DNA from: CANKBT01 sp038235705
Lineage (GTDB): Bacteria; Actinomycetota; Actinomycetes; Mycobacteriales; SCTD01
DNA: 30,221 bases
Direction: 5' to 3'
Assembly: GCA_038235705.1 (NCBI GenBank)
Contig: JBBSTR010000026.1
Span: forward strand, 1 to 30,221
A program made the translations under genes and the position numbers. Positions 22,828-29,809 of this stretch are shown here, piece after piece; positions within the stretch are counted from its first letter, which is position 1, and each line of letters opens with the position of its first letter. The notes under the pieces are model-generated. The model worked only from the letters and a program-made list of their open reading frames with translations, was not told where the DNA came from and did not search any database.

Positions 22828-23979
22828 TCAGACCGGCGCGGTCCTGCGTACGCCCACCACGACCGCGGCGGCGGTGCCGAGCAGCGCGGTCGCCACGACC
22901 ACCGTGGTGGCTCCAGGCAGCAGACAGGACGCAGCCACCAGGACCGCGAGGGCTGGGACGGCGGCGTCGACCCCGGGGTCGCGACGCGGTCGCAGGATGA
23001 TCACCCAGACCGCCAGCAGGAAGAGCGCGACCGGGACGGTCAGCCCGAGGCCGCCCGCCACGTCGCCGAGCCCGGTGTCTCCGGTGATCTCGTCGACCGC
23101 CAGCTCGACCCCCGCCGACACTGCTCCAAGGCCGGCGAAGATCAGGTAGTGGCCGTAGCCCCAGCGCAGGCTGGCGTTCAGACTCGTGACCAGGTCGTGC
23201 TGCGGCCGGTCGAAGTAGACCCACCAGAGGCTCGCGACCAGCACCAGGGACGCGGCCGAGACCGTCAGCAGCTGCGGGAGGTGCTCTCCCACATCGATCG
23301 CCTCGACGAGCACGTTGGCGGTCGCCAGGATGGTCTCGCCGAGCACGATGATGGTGAAAAGGCCGAAGCGCTCGGCGACGTGCCCCGGGTGCCAGGGGGT
23401 GTGCGCTCCCCGGCGTTCGACGAGCGCCGGGACGGCGAGCTCGGCCACCACCAGCACGGCGAAGACCGGCAGGAGCACGCCCTTCGGGACGAGCAGCGCG
23501 AGCAGCCACCCGACCTGGACGAGCACGATCGCGTACGCGTAGCTGCGTGCGACCGCCCGGTGGACCGGGTCCCGTGAGGCGCGGAGCCATTGGCTGACCA
23601 GCGCCAGTCGCATGATCACGTAACCGACGACGGTGAGCGTCAGCGCCCGGTCGACCACGAACGGGTGGATGCCGGCGGCGAAGACCAGCACGCCGCCCAT
23701 CTGCACGAAGGTGAGGATCCGGTAGACCCAGTCGTCGGTGTCGAAGGCGCTGGCGAACCAGGTGAAGCCCATCCAGGCCCACCAGATCCCGAAGAACACC
23801 GCGGGGTAGGCGAGCAGCGCGTTCGCGACGTGACCCTCGGCCAGCTCGTGGTGCAGCTCCACGGCCGCCCGCGACACGGCGACGACGAAGACCAGGTCGA
23901 AGAGCAGCTCCAGCGAGGTGGGGGCCCGGTGCGGCTCGGCCGGGTCGCGCGGCCGCATCCGCGGCAGGGTCATGAGCAC
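22828..23979 (-). CDS. Low temperature requirement protein A (LtrA) family membrane protein
   Basis: A 383-residue integral membrane protein with about ten to eleven hydrophobic segments. The LtrA signature is clear: APTSLELLFDLVFVVAVSRA at the N-terminus with the conserved Glu/Phe-Asp pair, then YPAVFFGIWWAWMGFTWFAS, and FGLFTIIVLGETILATAN in the centre. LtrA was named from a cold-growth phenotype in Listeria; the molecular function is unknown. The binding site GAGGAG sits five bases before the GTG at 23979, which I take as start. ATG 23973 is also possible, and a further GTG at 23985 overlaps the binding site. It is probably monocistronic. Confidence 0.9.
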   Translation of the reverse strand: MLMTLPRMRPRDPAEPHRAPTSLELLFDLVFVVAVSRAAVELHHELAEGHVANALLAYPAVFFGIWWAWMGFTWFASAFDTDDWVYRILTFVQMGGVLVFAAGIHPFVVDRALTLTVVGYVIMRLALVSQWLRASRDPVHRAVARSYAYAIVLVQVGWLLALLVPKGVLLPVFAVLVVAELAVPALVERRGAHTPWHPGHVAERFGLFTIIVLGETILATANVLVEAIDVGEHLPQLLTVSAASLVLVASLWWVYFDRPQHDLVTSLNASLRWGYGHYLIFAGLGAVSAGVELAVDEITGDTGLGDVAGGLGLTVPVALFLLAVWVIILRPRRDPGVDAAVPALAVLVAASCLLPGATTVVVATALLGTAAAVVVGVRRTAPV

Positions 23980-24003
23980 GAGCACTCCTCAGGGACGGCT
24001 CAC

Positions 24004-24014
24004 CCTGTCACAGG
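24004..24014. promoter_or_regulatory. Short perfect dyad upstream of the ltrA-like gene
   Basis: CCTGTCACAGG is an 11-base symmetric sequence (CCTGT, central base, ACAGG), 24 bases before the LtrA start. It is too tight to form a hairpin, so it would be a protein site if functional. Short dyads do occur by chance. Confidence 0.25.
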
Positions 24015-24035
24015 AGATGGTGCGTCGGGGCGGCT

Positions 24036-24491
24036 TCAGCTCACGGTGAACGAGCCGTGCATGCTCGAGGTGTGGGGGTCGCACTCGTAGGCGTACGTCC
24101 CCTTCTTCAGGGTGATGTCGAAGGTGGCGTCGCCGGTGCCCTGCACGTCGGTCTTGTCGTCCACGCCAGGTCCCATGATGTGGAAGTTGTGGATCGTGGC
24201 GTTGTCGGTGACCTTGAGCGCATAGTTTCCGGCGGGCAGCTCGGTGATCTTCTTGCCACCGGCGTCGCTCAGGTTGATGTCGAAGCTCTCCGGGTTGTCC
24301 TTCGAACCGACCGAGCCGTAGATCGTCGTGCGCTCCCCAGACGCGTCGGCAGGGGCCGTGCTGGCGGTCGTGCTGGACGACGCGCTGCCGCTCGGCTCCG
24401 CCGTCGGCGCGCTGCTGCTGCCGCCGCAGGCGCTGGTCAGCAGCAAGGTGGAGAGTGCGGTCAAGGCGATCATGGCAGAGCGGGTACGCAC
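24036..24491 (-). CDS. Cupredoxin-like copper-binding lipoprotein
   Basis: A 151-residue lipoprotein. The signal peptide ends at lipobox TSAC (Cys22), followed by a Ser/Thr/Ala-rich linker to about residue 52. The rest is a plastocyanin-type beta sandwich: FDINLSDAGGKKITELPAGNYALKV, then IHNFHIMGPG with ligand His101 or His104, and YAYECDPHTSSMHGSF with Cys137, His140 and Met144, a type 1 blue-copper set. It should carry electrons or copper on the outer face of the membrane. The GTG start at 24491 has GGAG six bases upstream, and a 17-base-spaced promoter lies behind it. No copper oxidase or transporter is nearby, so its partner is unknown. Confidence 0.87.
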   Translation of the reverse strand: MRTRSAMIALTALSTLLLTSACGGSSSAPTAEPSGSASSSTTASTAPADASGERTTIYGSVGSKDNPESFDINLSDAGGKKITELPAGNYALKVTDNATIHNFHIMGPGVDDKTDVQGTGDATFDITLKKGTYAYECDPHTSSMHGSFTVS

Positions 24492-24523
24492 GGGAACTCC
24501 AGGGTCAGACGGACGGTGCCACC

Positions 24524-24552
24524 ATTGTCCCCGCTGGCCCGGCGGGTGTCTT
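24524..24552 (-). promoter_or_regulatory. Possible -35/-10 promoter for the cupredoxin gene
   Basis: On the minus strand AAGACA (24552-24547) and GACAAT (24529-24524) are separated by exactly 17 bases. Transcription would start near 24517, giving a 5' leader of about 26 bases that contains the GGAG binding site. Confidence 0.4.
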
Positions 24553-24576
24553 CCTGACGCAGGTCACGTCGTCGCC

Positions 24577-24582
24577 TAACCT
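24577..24582 (+). promoter_or_regulatory. Probable leaderless -10 element for the gene at 24590
   Basis: TAACCT fits TANNNT and ends seven bases before the GTG at 24590; no ribosome binding site is visible. Confidence 0.5.
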
Positions 24583-24589
24583 TCGACGC

Positions 24590-24907
24590 GTGGCTGTCGA
24601 CACCGCCCGCGACCTCGTCGCCCACGATCTTCACGGCCGCTGGGCCGACCGGCTCGAAGGCGCCCTCCCCTACCGGCAGTGGTGGCTCGAGCAGTGGCCG
24701 GCAGGGGAGGCGTACGTGCCCGGGCTGCTCGCCCAGGACGTGCAGGAATCGGTGCACGCCGACCTCGACCCGCTGTGGCCGCTGTGCCCGACCTGCCGCG
24801 ACCATGCGCTGTTCGTCGAGCCGGACCTCGGGGCCGACGCGTTCTGGGTCTGCCACCGCACGGGGCTCCCGGTGGCCGAGGTGGGGCGCCTGCCCGAGAA
24901 CGGCTAG
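24590..24907 (+). CDS. Small cysteine/histidine protein, possible zinc ribbon
   Basis: A 105-residue cytoplasmic protein. The N-terminal half is rich in tryptophan and acidic residues (DLVAHDLHGRWADRLEG, then YRQWWLEQWPAGEAYV). The second half contains LWPLCPTCRDHALFVEPDLG and FWVCHRTGLPVAEVG: a CxxC pair followed by a Cys-His pair about 23 residues later, consistent with one zinc-ribbon knuckle. I do not recognise a named family. The GTG start is set by the leaderless box upstream. It diverges from the cupredoxin gene. Confidence 0.75.
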   Translation: MAVDTARDLVAHDLHGRWADRLEGALPYRQWWLEQWPAGEAYVPGLLAQDVQESVHADLDPLWPLCPTCRDHALFVEPDLGADAFWVCHRTGLPVAEVGRLPENG

Positions 24908-24959
24908 GGCACCCAGACGCAGGAGGATGCGAGCCACGACCGTCAGGAGAACGGGCTCG

Positions 24960-24965
24960 TAGGCT
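24960..24965 (+). promoter_or_regulatory. Probable leaderless -10 element for the lipoprotein gene at 24972
   Basis: TAGGCT, identical to the box before the helicase-associated operon at 15945, ends six bases before the GTG at 24972. Confidence 0.5.
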
Positions 24966-24971
24966 GCCCGG

Positions 24972-25583
24972 GTGCTGCTGGTGTCCACGACTCCCCGCCC
25001 GACCCGCCGGCCATCGGGGGCGGTGGCGGCCTCGACGCTGGCCCTCGTCGCGCTGGCCGGATGTTCCTCCGGCGCGGCCACGCGCGTGGTGCGGACGTCC
25101 GCACCGTCCGCGCCGACCACCTCCGCAGCGCCGGCGACGTCGATCCCGTCCGCCACAGCCGCCGGGCCCAGCGCGGCAACCACCTCAGCGCCCGGCGGGA
25201 CGGCTCCCGCCTCGGCCGCTCCCGGAACGGCAGCGGGGCTGAGCAGGTCGGTGACGGTCAGCGGGGTCGCGGTGTCGCTCGTCGACGTCCGCTCCGTCGC
25301 CGTGAAGGGTCGGCCGGCGGTCTCCCTCACGCTGAGGGTGCGGAACGGTCGCGGCCAAGGTGTGTCGCTCAGCGGGGCGCGGGTGCGGCTCGAGCACGCC
25401 GGCGTCGCGGCTCCTCAGGACCGTTCCAGCGTGCCGGTGCCTGCATCGGTCGGCGCGGGCAAGACGGTGCAGGGCACGTACGTCTTCGTGCTGGCGCCTG
25501 ACGCTCGCGACCGGGTCACCGTGACGGTGACCTCCAAGGCCAGCGGGCCGCTGACGTTCACCGGTCCGGCCCCCGCGCCCTGA
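24972..25583 (+). CDS. Exported lipoprotein with Ser/Thr/Ala-rich linker, unknown
   Basis: A 203-residue lipoprotein. Basic residues (RPTRRPSG) precede a hydrophobic stretch and the lipobox LAGC (Cys31). Residues 32-85 are a low-complexity Ala/Ser/Thr/Pro linker likely to span the cell wall. The C-terminal 115 residues form a beta-rich domain (VTVSGVAVSLVDVRSVAVKG, then AVSLTLRVRNGRGQGVSLSG, and QGTYVFVLAPDARDRVTVTV) with the feel of a DUF4352-like immunoglobulin fold. No catalytic motif is seen. Its stop is separated by two bases from the stop of the opposing oxidoreductase gene. Confidence 0.78.
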   Translation: MLLVSTTPRPTRRPSGAVAASTLALVALAGCSSGAATRVVRTSAPSAPTTSAAPATSIPSATAAGPSAATTSAPGGTAPASAAPGTAAGLSRSVTVSGVAVSLVDVRSVAVKGRPAVSLTLRVRNGRGQGVSLSGARVRLEHAGVAAPQDRSSVPVPASVGAGKTVQGTYVFVLAPDARDRVTVTVTSKASGPLTFTGPAPAP

Positions 25584-25585
25584 CG

Positions 25586-26464
25586 TCAGAGCAGGGCGTC
25601 GGCGTACGCGGCCCAGCCCTCGCGCGGCACGTCGAACGGGTTGTCCCCAAGCACCTGCAGGCAGACGTGCGTCGCTCCGGCCGCAAGGTGCTCGCGAACC
25701 CGGGCGACGCCGGCCTCGAGGCCGCGCGGCACGAGCGCCTCCTTGAGCCGGTCGCTGCCGCCGCGCCCGAGGTCCTCCTCGGCGAAGCCCGACCGCAGCC
25801 AGCTGTTGCGGTAGTTCGGGAGCCCGGTGTAGATCTCCAGGTGCCAGTGGGCCCGCGCCCGCCAGTCGTCCTGGTCGTCGGTGAGCACCACCGCCTGTTC
25901 CACCGCCAGCGTCGGCCCCTCGCCGAGGACGGAACGGGCCATGGCGGTGTGATCGGGCGTGACCAGGTAAGGGTGCGCGCCGTCGGCCCGGTCCCGCGCC
26001 AGCTCCAGCATCTTCGGCCCCAGCGCGGCGAGCAGCCGCGGCGCCGCGTCCTGGCCGTCGGCGACGAGGAAGCGCGAGGCGTCCAGGGCGTCGAGGTAGG
26101 TCCGCATCGCCGCCAGCGGCTTGCCGTAGTCGTGTCCCCGGAGCCGCTCGACCAGCGGCGCGTGGCTGACGCCGAGCCCCATCACGAACCGGCCGGGGTA
26201 GGCCGCCGCCAGCGTGCGGGAGGCCGCGTTGGCCGCCGTCGCGTCGCGCCCGTAGATGTTGGCGATGCCGGTGCCGACCGCCATGCGCTGCGTCGCGTCC
26301 AGGACCAGCTGGGCCTGGGTGAAGGCCTCCCGCCCGTACGCCTCCCCGAACCACAGGGTGCCCCAGCCCCGCTCGTCGAGCTCAGCGACCTGCTCACGCA
26401 GCTGCGGGACCGTCATCGCATCGAGCACGCCGGTCCAGAGCCCGATCTCCCCCAGCGCGATCAT
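25586..26464 (-). CDS. LLM class F420-dependent oxidoreductase
   Basis: A 292-residue luciferase-like TIM-barrel protein of the F420-using actinobacterial group, closest in feel to TIGR03620. Motifs include ELDERGWGTLWFGEAYGREAF, AVGTGIANIYGRDATAANAASRTLA and FVMGLGVSHAPLVERLRGHDYGKPL, regions that bind the F420 phosphate and deazaflavin in relatives, and DGAHPYLVTPDH. Substrate unknown. The start is ATG 26464, overlapping the upstream stop as ATGA; in-frame codons before it would lie inside the previous gene. Coupling to a scramblase-like membrane-associated protein is unusual. Confidence 0.88.
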   Translation of the reverse strand: MIALGEIGLWTGVLDAMTVPQLREQVAELDERGWGTLWFGEAYGREAFTQAQLVLDATQRMAVGTGIANIYGRDATAANAASRTLAAAYPGRFVMGLGVSHAPLVERLRGHDYGKPLAAMRTYLDALDASRFLVADGQDAAPRLLAALGPKMLELARDRADGAHPYLVTPDHTAMARSVLGEGPTLAVEQAVVLTDDQDDWRARAHWHLEIYTGLPNYRNSWLRSGFAEEDLGRGGSDRLKEALVPRGLEAGVARVREHLAAGATHVCLQVLGDNPFDVPREGWAAYADALL

Positions 26465-27291
26465 CCGAGGCCCCGCGAGTCCTGCTTGAGCGCCGTGTCG
26501 ACGCACAGCGCGCTGGCGACCACCAGCGACAGCAGCGGGTCCTGCAACGGTCGGTGGATCTGCACCACATAGTTGTCGGCGGTGGTGAACATCGTCTTCG
26601 CCAGCCCTTCGAAGGTCTTCTTGATCCTCGCGACCTCGGTGCCGCCCGCATCCAAGATCTGGAAGTCCCAGGCCCGCCAGTTCTGCGCATTGAGCGAGCC
26701 GACCGGCACACCTCCGGCGATCAGCCCGAAGCGAATCTTGCCGAAGACGTTCTCCTGCACCAGCTCGCCGACCGGTTGACCGTCCGGCCGTTGGACCACG
26801 ACGCGTGACTTCATCACCTTGGCCGGCCGGGTCAGCAGCAGCTGCGGCACACCGGAGGCGTCCCGGACCTCGAGCCGGTGCGTCATGTACTGGTCCAGGG
26901 AGGACAGGAACCGCACGGCCTTCTTCACGCCGCTCTGGCCGACCTCGACCACGCTGCCGACCTGTGCGCCGCCCTGGTCGTAGACGGCGTACTCGTTGGT
27001 CAGCTCGATGAGCTTGGTCCTCTGGTTGACGACCAAAACCGGCTCGGTGAACAGCGACCCACCACCCGGCGTGCCGCCGCCCATGCCCGCCTGCTGCTGT
27101 ACCTGCCGCTGGATGCGGTCCGGCCGGTCCGAGCGCTGTCTTTGCGCCTCGGCAGGGGCCGCTCCGGCCAGGGGGCTGGTCGACTGCGCCCCCTGCCGGA
27201 CGACGTCAGAGGTCCACGCGGTGCCGTCCCACCAGCGCAGGTCGAAAGCGGCCGAAGGGTCGGCGTACCAGCCGGGTTGCGGTGCGGTCAT
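26461..27291 (-). CDS. DUF2510 plus phospholipid scramblase/LURP-one-like protein
   Basis: A 276-residue protein in two parts. Residues 5-30 (QPGWYADPSAAFDLRWWDGT) are a DUF2510 module, a short tryptophan-rich domain found mostly in actinobacterial membrane proteins. After a Gln/Gly-rich linker, residues 80-270 form a tubby-like beta barrel of the scramblase-related kind: EPVLVVNQRTKLIELTNEYAVYD, VEVGQSG, QYMTHRLEVRDASG, then IRFGLIAGGVPVGSLNAQNWRAWDF and NYVVQIHRPLQDPLLSLVVASALCVD, the last a hydrophobic C-terminal helix typical of the family. Lipid movement by the bacterial forms is not established. It is translationally coupled to the LLM oxidoreductase gene. Confidence 0.85.
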   Translation of the reverse strand: MTAPQPGWYADPSAAFDLRWWDGTAWTSDVVRQGAQSTSPLAGAAPAEAQRQRSDRPDRIQRQVQQQAGMGGGTPGGGSLFTEPVLVVNQRTKLIELTNEYAVYDQGGAQVGSVVEVGQSGVKKAVRFLSSLDQYMTHRLEVRDASGVPQLLLTRPAKVMKSRVVVQRPDGQPVGELVQENVFGKIRFGLIAGGVPVGSLNAQNWRAWDFQILDAGGTEVARIKKTFEGLAKTMFTTADNYVVQIHRPLQDPLLSLVVASALCVDTALKQDSRGLG

Positions 27292-27310
27292 CTCCTGATC
27301 GTGCCGTACG

Positions 27311-27790
27311 TCAGGTCAGGACGGTGCCCCGGTCGCCACCGTCGCCGCCCGCGGCGGCCTTCAGGACGCTGATCAGGCCACCGATCTTTCCGCCGGCGCT
27401 GTCCCAGAACTCACCGCTGTCGACGGACACGGTCAGCACCCGGATGTTCGGGTCGTCCTCGCCGTCGAACCAGGCACCGTTCGGAGCGCTCCACAGCTCG
27501 GCGATGACACCCTTGTCGTCGGACGTCCGCGCGGTGCCCTGCAGCGCGACGTAGGTGTTCTTGCCCGGGTCGCTGTAGGTGACCGTGGTCGGCGAGCCGC
27601 TGGTCTCGAGCGCCTGCACCCAGTCCGTCTCGCTGCTCACCAGGAACTGCAGCGTGTCGTCGGTGGCTTTCGCGGTGGTCAGCGGCCGCGACTTCCAGAG
27701 GGGGCCGGGTCCCGTCCTGTCCTCGGTCCCGACCATGGCGAACATCATCCCGTCGAGGGCGTCCTTGAGGGTCTTCGCAGTGTCACTCAT
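27311..27790 (-). CDS. Pyridoxamine 5'-phosphate oxidase-like general stress protein
   Basis: A 159-residue split-barrel flavin/F420-binding protein of the general stress protein 26 type. Visible features are FAMVGTEDRTGPGPLWKSRPLTTAKATDD (first strands), LQFLVSSETDWVQAL, VTYSDPGKNTYVALQGTARTSDD and ELWSAPNGAWFDGEDDPNIRVL, where the tryptophans are conserved in the group. Biochemically it may bind FMN, F420 or heme-type cofactors; the sequence does not decide. ATG 27790 (MSDTAKTLKDAL) is the family's usual start; longer in-frame starts are ignored. It lies about 19 bases before the scramblase-like gene, on the same strand, and may be co-transcribed. Confidence 0.88.
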   Translation of the reverse strand: MSDTAKTLKDALDGMMFAMVGTEDRTGPGPLWKSRPLTTAKATDDTLQFLVSSETDWVQALETSGSPTTVTYSDPGKNTYVALQGTARTSDDKGVIAELWSAPNGAWFDGEDDPNIRVLTVSVDSGEFWDSAGGKIGGLISVLKAAAGGDGGDRGTVLT

Positions 27791-27855
27791 GCCGGCTGGT
27801 CTGCCCCGCGCCCGACTGATCAATCAAACGCGGGTGGCGTACGAGGACCCGCCGG

Positions 27856-28011
27856 TCAAGCCTTCTCGTGCCGCTCGTGCAGCCGCCCGCGGATCTCGTC
27901 CGGGGTCAGAGCAGCACGCTGACGCTGCTGCCGAACGACGACGACACCGCCCGCCGCGACCCCGGCCATCCCGGCGACCCCGAGGGCCTTGAGCAGCTGT
28001 CCACGCGTCAT
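27856..28011 (-). CDS. Small single-helix membrane protein, unknown
   Basis: A 51-residue protein: a basic N-terminus MTRGQLLKAL, one hydrophobic glycine/alanine/valine helix (GVAGMAGVAAGGVVVV), then a charged amphipathic tail (RQQRQRAALTPDEIRGRLHE onward). It resembles small actinobacterial membrane anchors. The start could be ATG 28011 or, two codons earlier, ATG 28017; no strong binding site decides. It is divergent from the YiiX-like gene and separated from the stress protein by about 65 bases. Confidence 0.6.
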   Translation of the reverse strand: MTRGQLLKALGVAGMAGVAAGGVVVVRQQRQRAALTPDEIRGRLHERHEKA

Positions 28012-28037
28012 GGGCATCAGCGTGCCAGGGTGCTCCG

Positions 28038-28043
28038 TACGGT
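28038..28043 (+). promoter_or_regulatory. Probable leaderless -10 element for the YiiX-like gene
   Basis: TACGGT ends six bases before the GTG at 28050, the same hexamer and spacing as at 13126. Confidence 0.5.
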
Positions 28044-28049
28044 GTCCGG

Positions 28050-28691
28050 GTGATCTCATCGGCAGCCCTGGACCTGGCCGACGCGGCCGACCTGACCCGG
28101 ACCGGTGACGTCTGGCTGTTTCGCGGCACGAGCACCGCCGACCGACTGATCCGCGCGACGACGAACGCGCCGGTCAACCACGTCGGCATGGCGGTGGTGC
28201 TGGAAGACCTGCCGGCGTTGCTCTGGCACGCCGAGCTGGGGCAGTCGCTGCCCGACGCGTGGACCGGCGCGCACCACCGAGGGGTCCAGCTGCACGTGCT
28301 CACGGACGCCGTGACCGTGTGGCACGACCGGTACGGCCAGCGGGCGTGGTTCCGCCAGCTGGAGCCGCAGGTCACGACCGAGATGGAGGACGCGGTGCTG
28401 CGTACGGTCGCCCGGCTCGACGGCACGCCCTTCCCCAGCACGGCAGCGCTCGCCGGTCGTTGGGCGCGCGGCCGGGTGCCGCTGCGTCGTACCCAGGGAC
28501 GGCACGTAGAGGTCGACACGGCGTTCTGCGCGGAGGTGCTGGCACGCACCTACCAGGCGATGGGGCTGCTGGCCGAGCACCGAGCCGCCTCCTGGTACGA
28601 CCCGGGCTCGTTCTGGAGCGGCGACGACCTCGCCCTGTCGCTCGGCCGCACCCTTGGCCCCGAGCTGGCCGTCACCGGACCCCTTGCGTGA
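28050..28691 (+). CDS. Permuted papain-fold (YiiX/NlpC-P60-like) protein
   Basis: A 213-residue protein of the circularly permuted NlpC/P60 (YiiX/YebB-like, DUF830) type. The catalytic histidine is His44 in NAPVNHVGMAVV, preceded by the typical TGDVWLFRGTSTADRLIRATT. The catalytic cysteine is Cys160 in VDTAFCAEVLARTYQAMGLL. Relatives are thought to be amidases or acyltransferases acting on lipids or peptidoglycan. No signal peptide is present, which argues against a wall hydrolase and for a cytoplasmic or membrane-surface lipid substrate. The GTG start is fixed by the leaderless box. Two hairpins follow its stop. Confidence 0.82.
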   Translation: MISSAALDLADAADLTRTGDVWLFRGTSTADRLIRATTNAPVNHVGMAVVLEDLPALLWHAELGQSLPDAWTGAHHRGVQLHVLTDAVTVWHDRYGQRAWFRQLEPQVTTEMEDAVLRTVARLDGTPFPSTAALAGRWARGRVPLRRTQGRHVEVDTAFCAEVLARTYQAMGLLAEHRAASWYDPGSFWSGDDLALSLGRTLGPELAVTGPLA

Positions 28692-28738
28692 TCACCGGAA
28701 GCATCGCCGGCCCCAGCCGTCGCCGCAGGACCTACCCG

Positions 28739-28768
28739 ACCAGCAGATCTTCCGACGATCTTGCTGGT
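28739..28768. terminator. Hairpin downstream of the YiiX-like gene
   Basis: ACCAGCA plus GATC (28739-28749) pairs with GATC plus TTGCTGGT (28757-28768) around loop TTCCGAC, with one bulged T: eleven base pairs. Located 48 bases after the stop codon, it is a likely intrinsic terminator. Confidence 0.55.
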
Positions 28769-28801
28769 TGCGCACGCCGCCGTCGGCCCGGTCGTTCGTG
28801 C

Positions 28802-28815
28802 CCCGCCGAGGCGGG
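28802..28815. terminator. Compact GC hairpin upstream of the gene at 28850
   Basis: CCCGC, loop CGAG, then GCGGG. Together with the hairpin at 28739 it makes a tandem pair in the largest gap of the window. It could be a second terminator or part of the 5' leader of the next gene. Confidence 0.35.
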
Positions 28816-28849
28816 TAGGCGCTGCAGCACGACTACCTCTGGAGCCTCC

Positions 28850-29317
28850 ATGTCCCTCGCAGCCCTGACCCGGGGCGCCGCTGCCGGTGCCGCCGGCGCA
28901 GCCGCCCTGAACGTCGCCACCTACGCCGACATGGCCGTGCGCGGCCGCTCCGCCAGCTCCGTGCCCGCCCAGGTGGTCGAGAAGCTCCTGGAGCGCTCAG
29001 GAGCCGAGGTCGACCTCGGCCGCGGCGACGCGAGGGACAACCGGCTGGAGGCGCTCGGCGCCCTGTCCGGGCTGACGACCGGCATCGCCGTCGGAGCCGC
29101 CGGGGCGTGGCTGCGCGACAAGGGAGTACGCCTGCCGGCGGTCATCGGGATCGTGCTGATCGGCGGGGCCGCCATGGTGGCTTCCGACTGGCCGACCAAG
29201 GCCCTGGGGATCGACGACCCGGTCGAGTGGTCCTCCGCGACCTGGCTGTCGGACGCCCTGCCGCACCTGGTCTACGGCGCGGTCGCGACGGCCGTCATCC
29301 GGGGCCTGGAACGATGA
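28850..29317 (+). CDS. Membrane protein, unknown
   Basis: A 155-residue protein with a Gly/Ala-rich N-terminal segment (TRGAAAGAAGAAALNVATYADMA), a charged middle (VVEKLLERSGAEVDLGRGDARDNRLEALG), two hydrophobic helices (about 68-86 and 95-112) and a C-terminal helix around LPHLVYGAVATAVIRGLER. The ATG has GGAG six bases upstream (28841-28844). It overlaps the next gene by ATGA, so the two membrane proteins are made together. The pattern is common among actinobacterial hypothetical proteins. I cannot assign a function. Confidence 0.78.
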   Translation: MSLAALTRGAAAGAAGAAALNVATYADMAVRGRSASSVPAQVVEKLLERSGAEVDLGRGDARDNRLEALGALSGLTTGIAVGAAGAWLRDKGVRLPAVIGIVLIGGAAMVASDWPTKALGIDDPVEWSSATWLSDALPHLVYGAVATAVIRGLER

Positions 29318-29790
29318 ACCACGCCGACCTCGCACTGCGCAGCGCCGCCCTCGGGCTCGCCTCAGGGGGTCGGACGACCGCCGGCCTGGGGCTGCTCGCC
29401 GCGACCTCGCGACCCCGTCGCCCGTGGCTGCTCGCCCTCGCGGGGACAGCCGTCGCCGGTGAGCTGACCGCCGACAAGCTGTCGTCGACACCGAGCCGCC
29501 TGCAGACCCAGCCCCTGGTCGGGCGCTCGGTCGCCGGCGCGACCGCCGCCGTCCTGGTCACCCGCCGACTGACCGCGCCCGACGTCGCTCCCCCGGTCGC
29601 GCCGGTCCCGGAAGCCGTCTCACCCGCCCGCAAGGCGGTCCGGATCCTGCTGCCGGCCGTTGTCGGCGCCTCTGCTGCGTACGCCGGGTCACGCCTCGGC
29701 GCCGCCGCCAGGGCCTCGCGTCCCGGCTGGGTCACCGCCGTGGTCGAAGACGCAGCGTCCCTTGCCCTGGCCGGCTGGGCGGTCCGCTGA
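29314..29790 (+). CDS. DUF4126-like membrane protein
   Basis: A 158-residue protein with several Ala/Leu-rich segments (about 5-30, 36-50, 70-84, 107-128 and 140-157). The segment LLALAGTAVAGELTADKLSSTPSRLQTQPLVGRSVAGATAAVLV resembles the GE-x-x-x-DKL-x-x-x-P-x-R motif of DUF4126 proteins, and RSAALGLASGGRTTAGLGLLA matches the family opening. Function is unknown. It is coupled to the preceding membrane gene and ends 19 bases before the convergent permease gene. Confidence 0.72.
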   Translation: MNHADLALRSAALGLASGGRTTAGLGLLAATSRPRRPWLLALAGTAVAGELTADKLSSTPSRLQTQPLVGRSVAGATAAVLVTRRLTAPDVAPPVAPVPEAVSPARKAVRILLPAVVGASAAYAGSRLGAAARASRPGWVTAVVEDAASLALAGWAVR

Positions 29791-29809
29791 GGACTCGTAC
29801 GCGGGGCGT

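Noticed and set aside
21857..23149. 430-codon plus-strand frame over the lipoprotein and LtrA genes
   Set aside because: Shadow of two minus-strand genes with clear lipobox and LtrA motifs.
25185..26354. 389-codon minus-strand frame over the LLM and lipoprotein genes
   Set aside because: Out-of-frame copy of the LLM gene region; the real LLM frame has the family motifs.
28691..28849. Possible small gene or extension of the membrane protein gene upstream of 28850
   Set aside because: The in-frame sequence is arginine-rich and crosses two hairpins; the ATG at 28850 has its own binding site.
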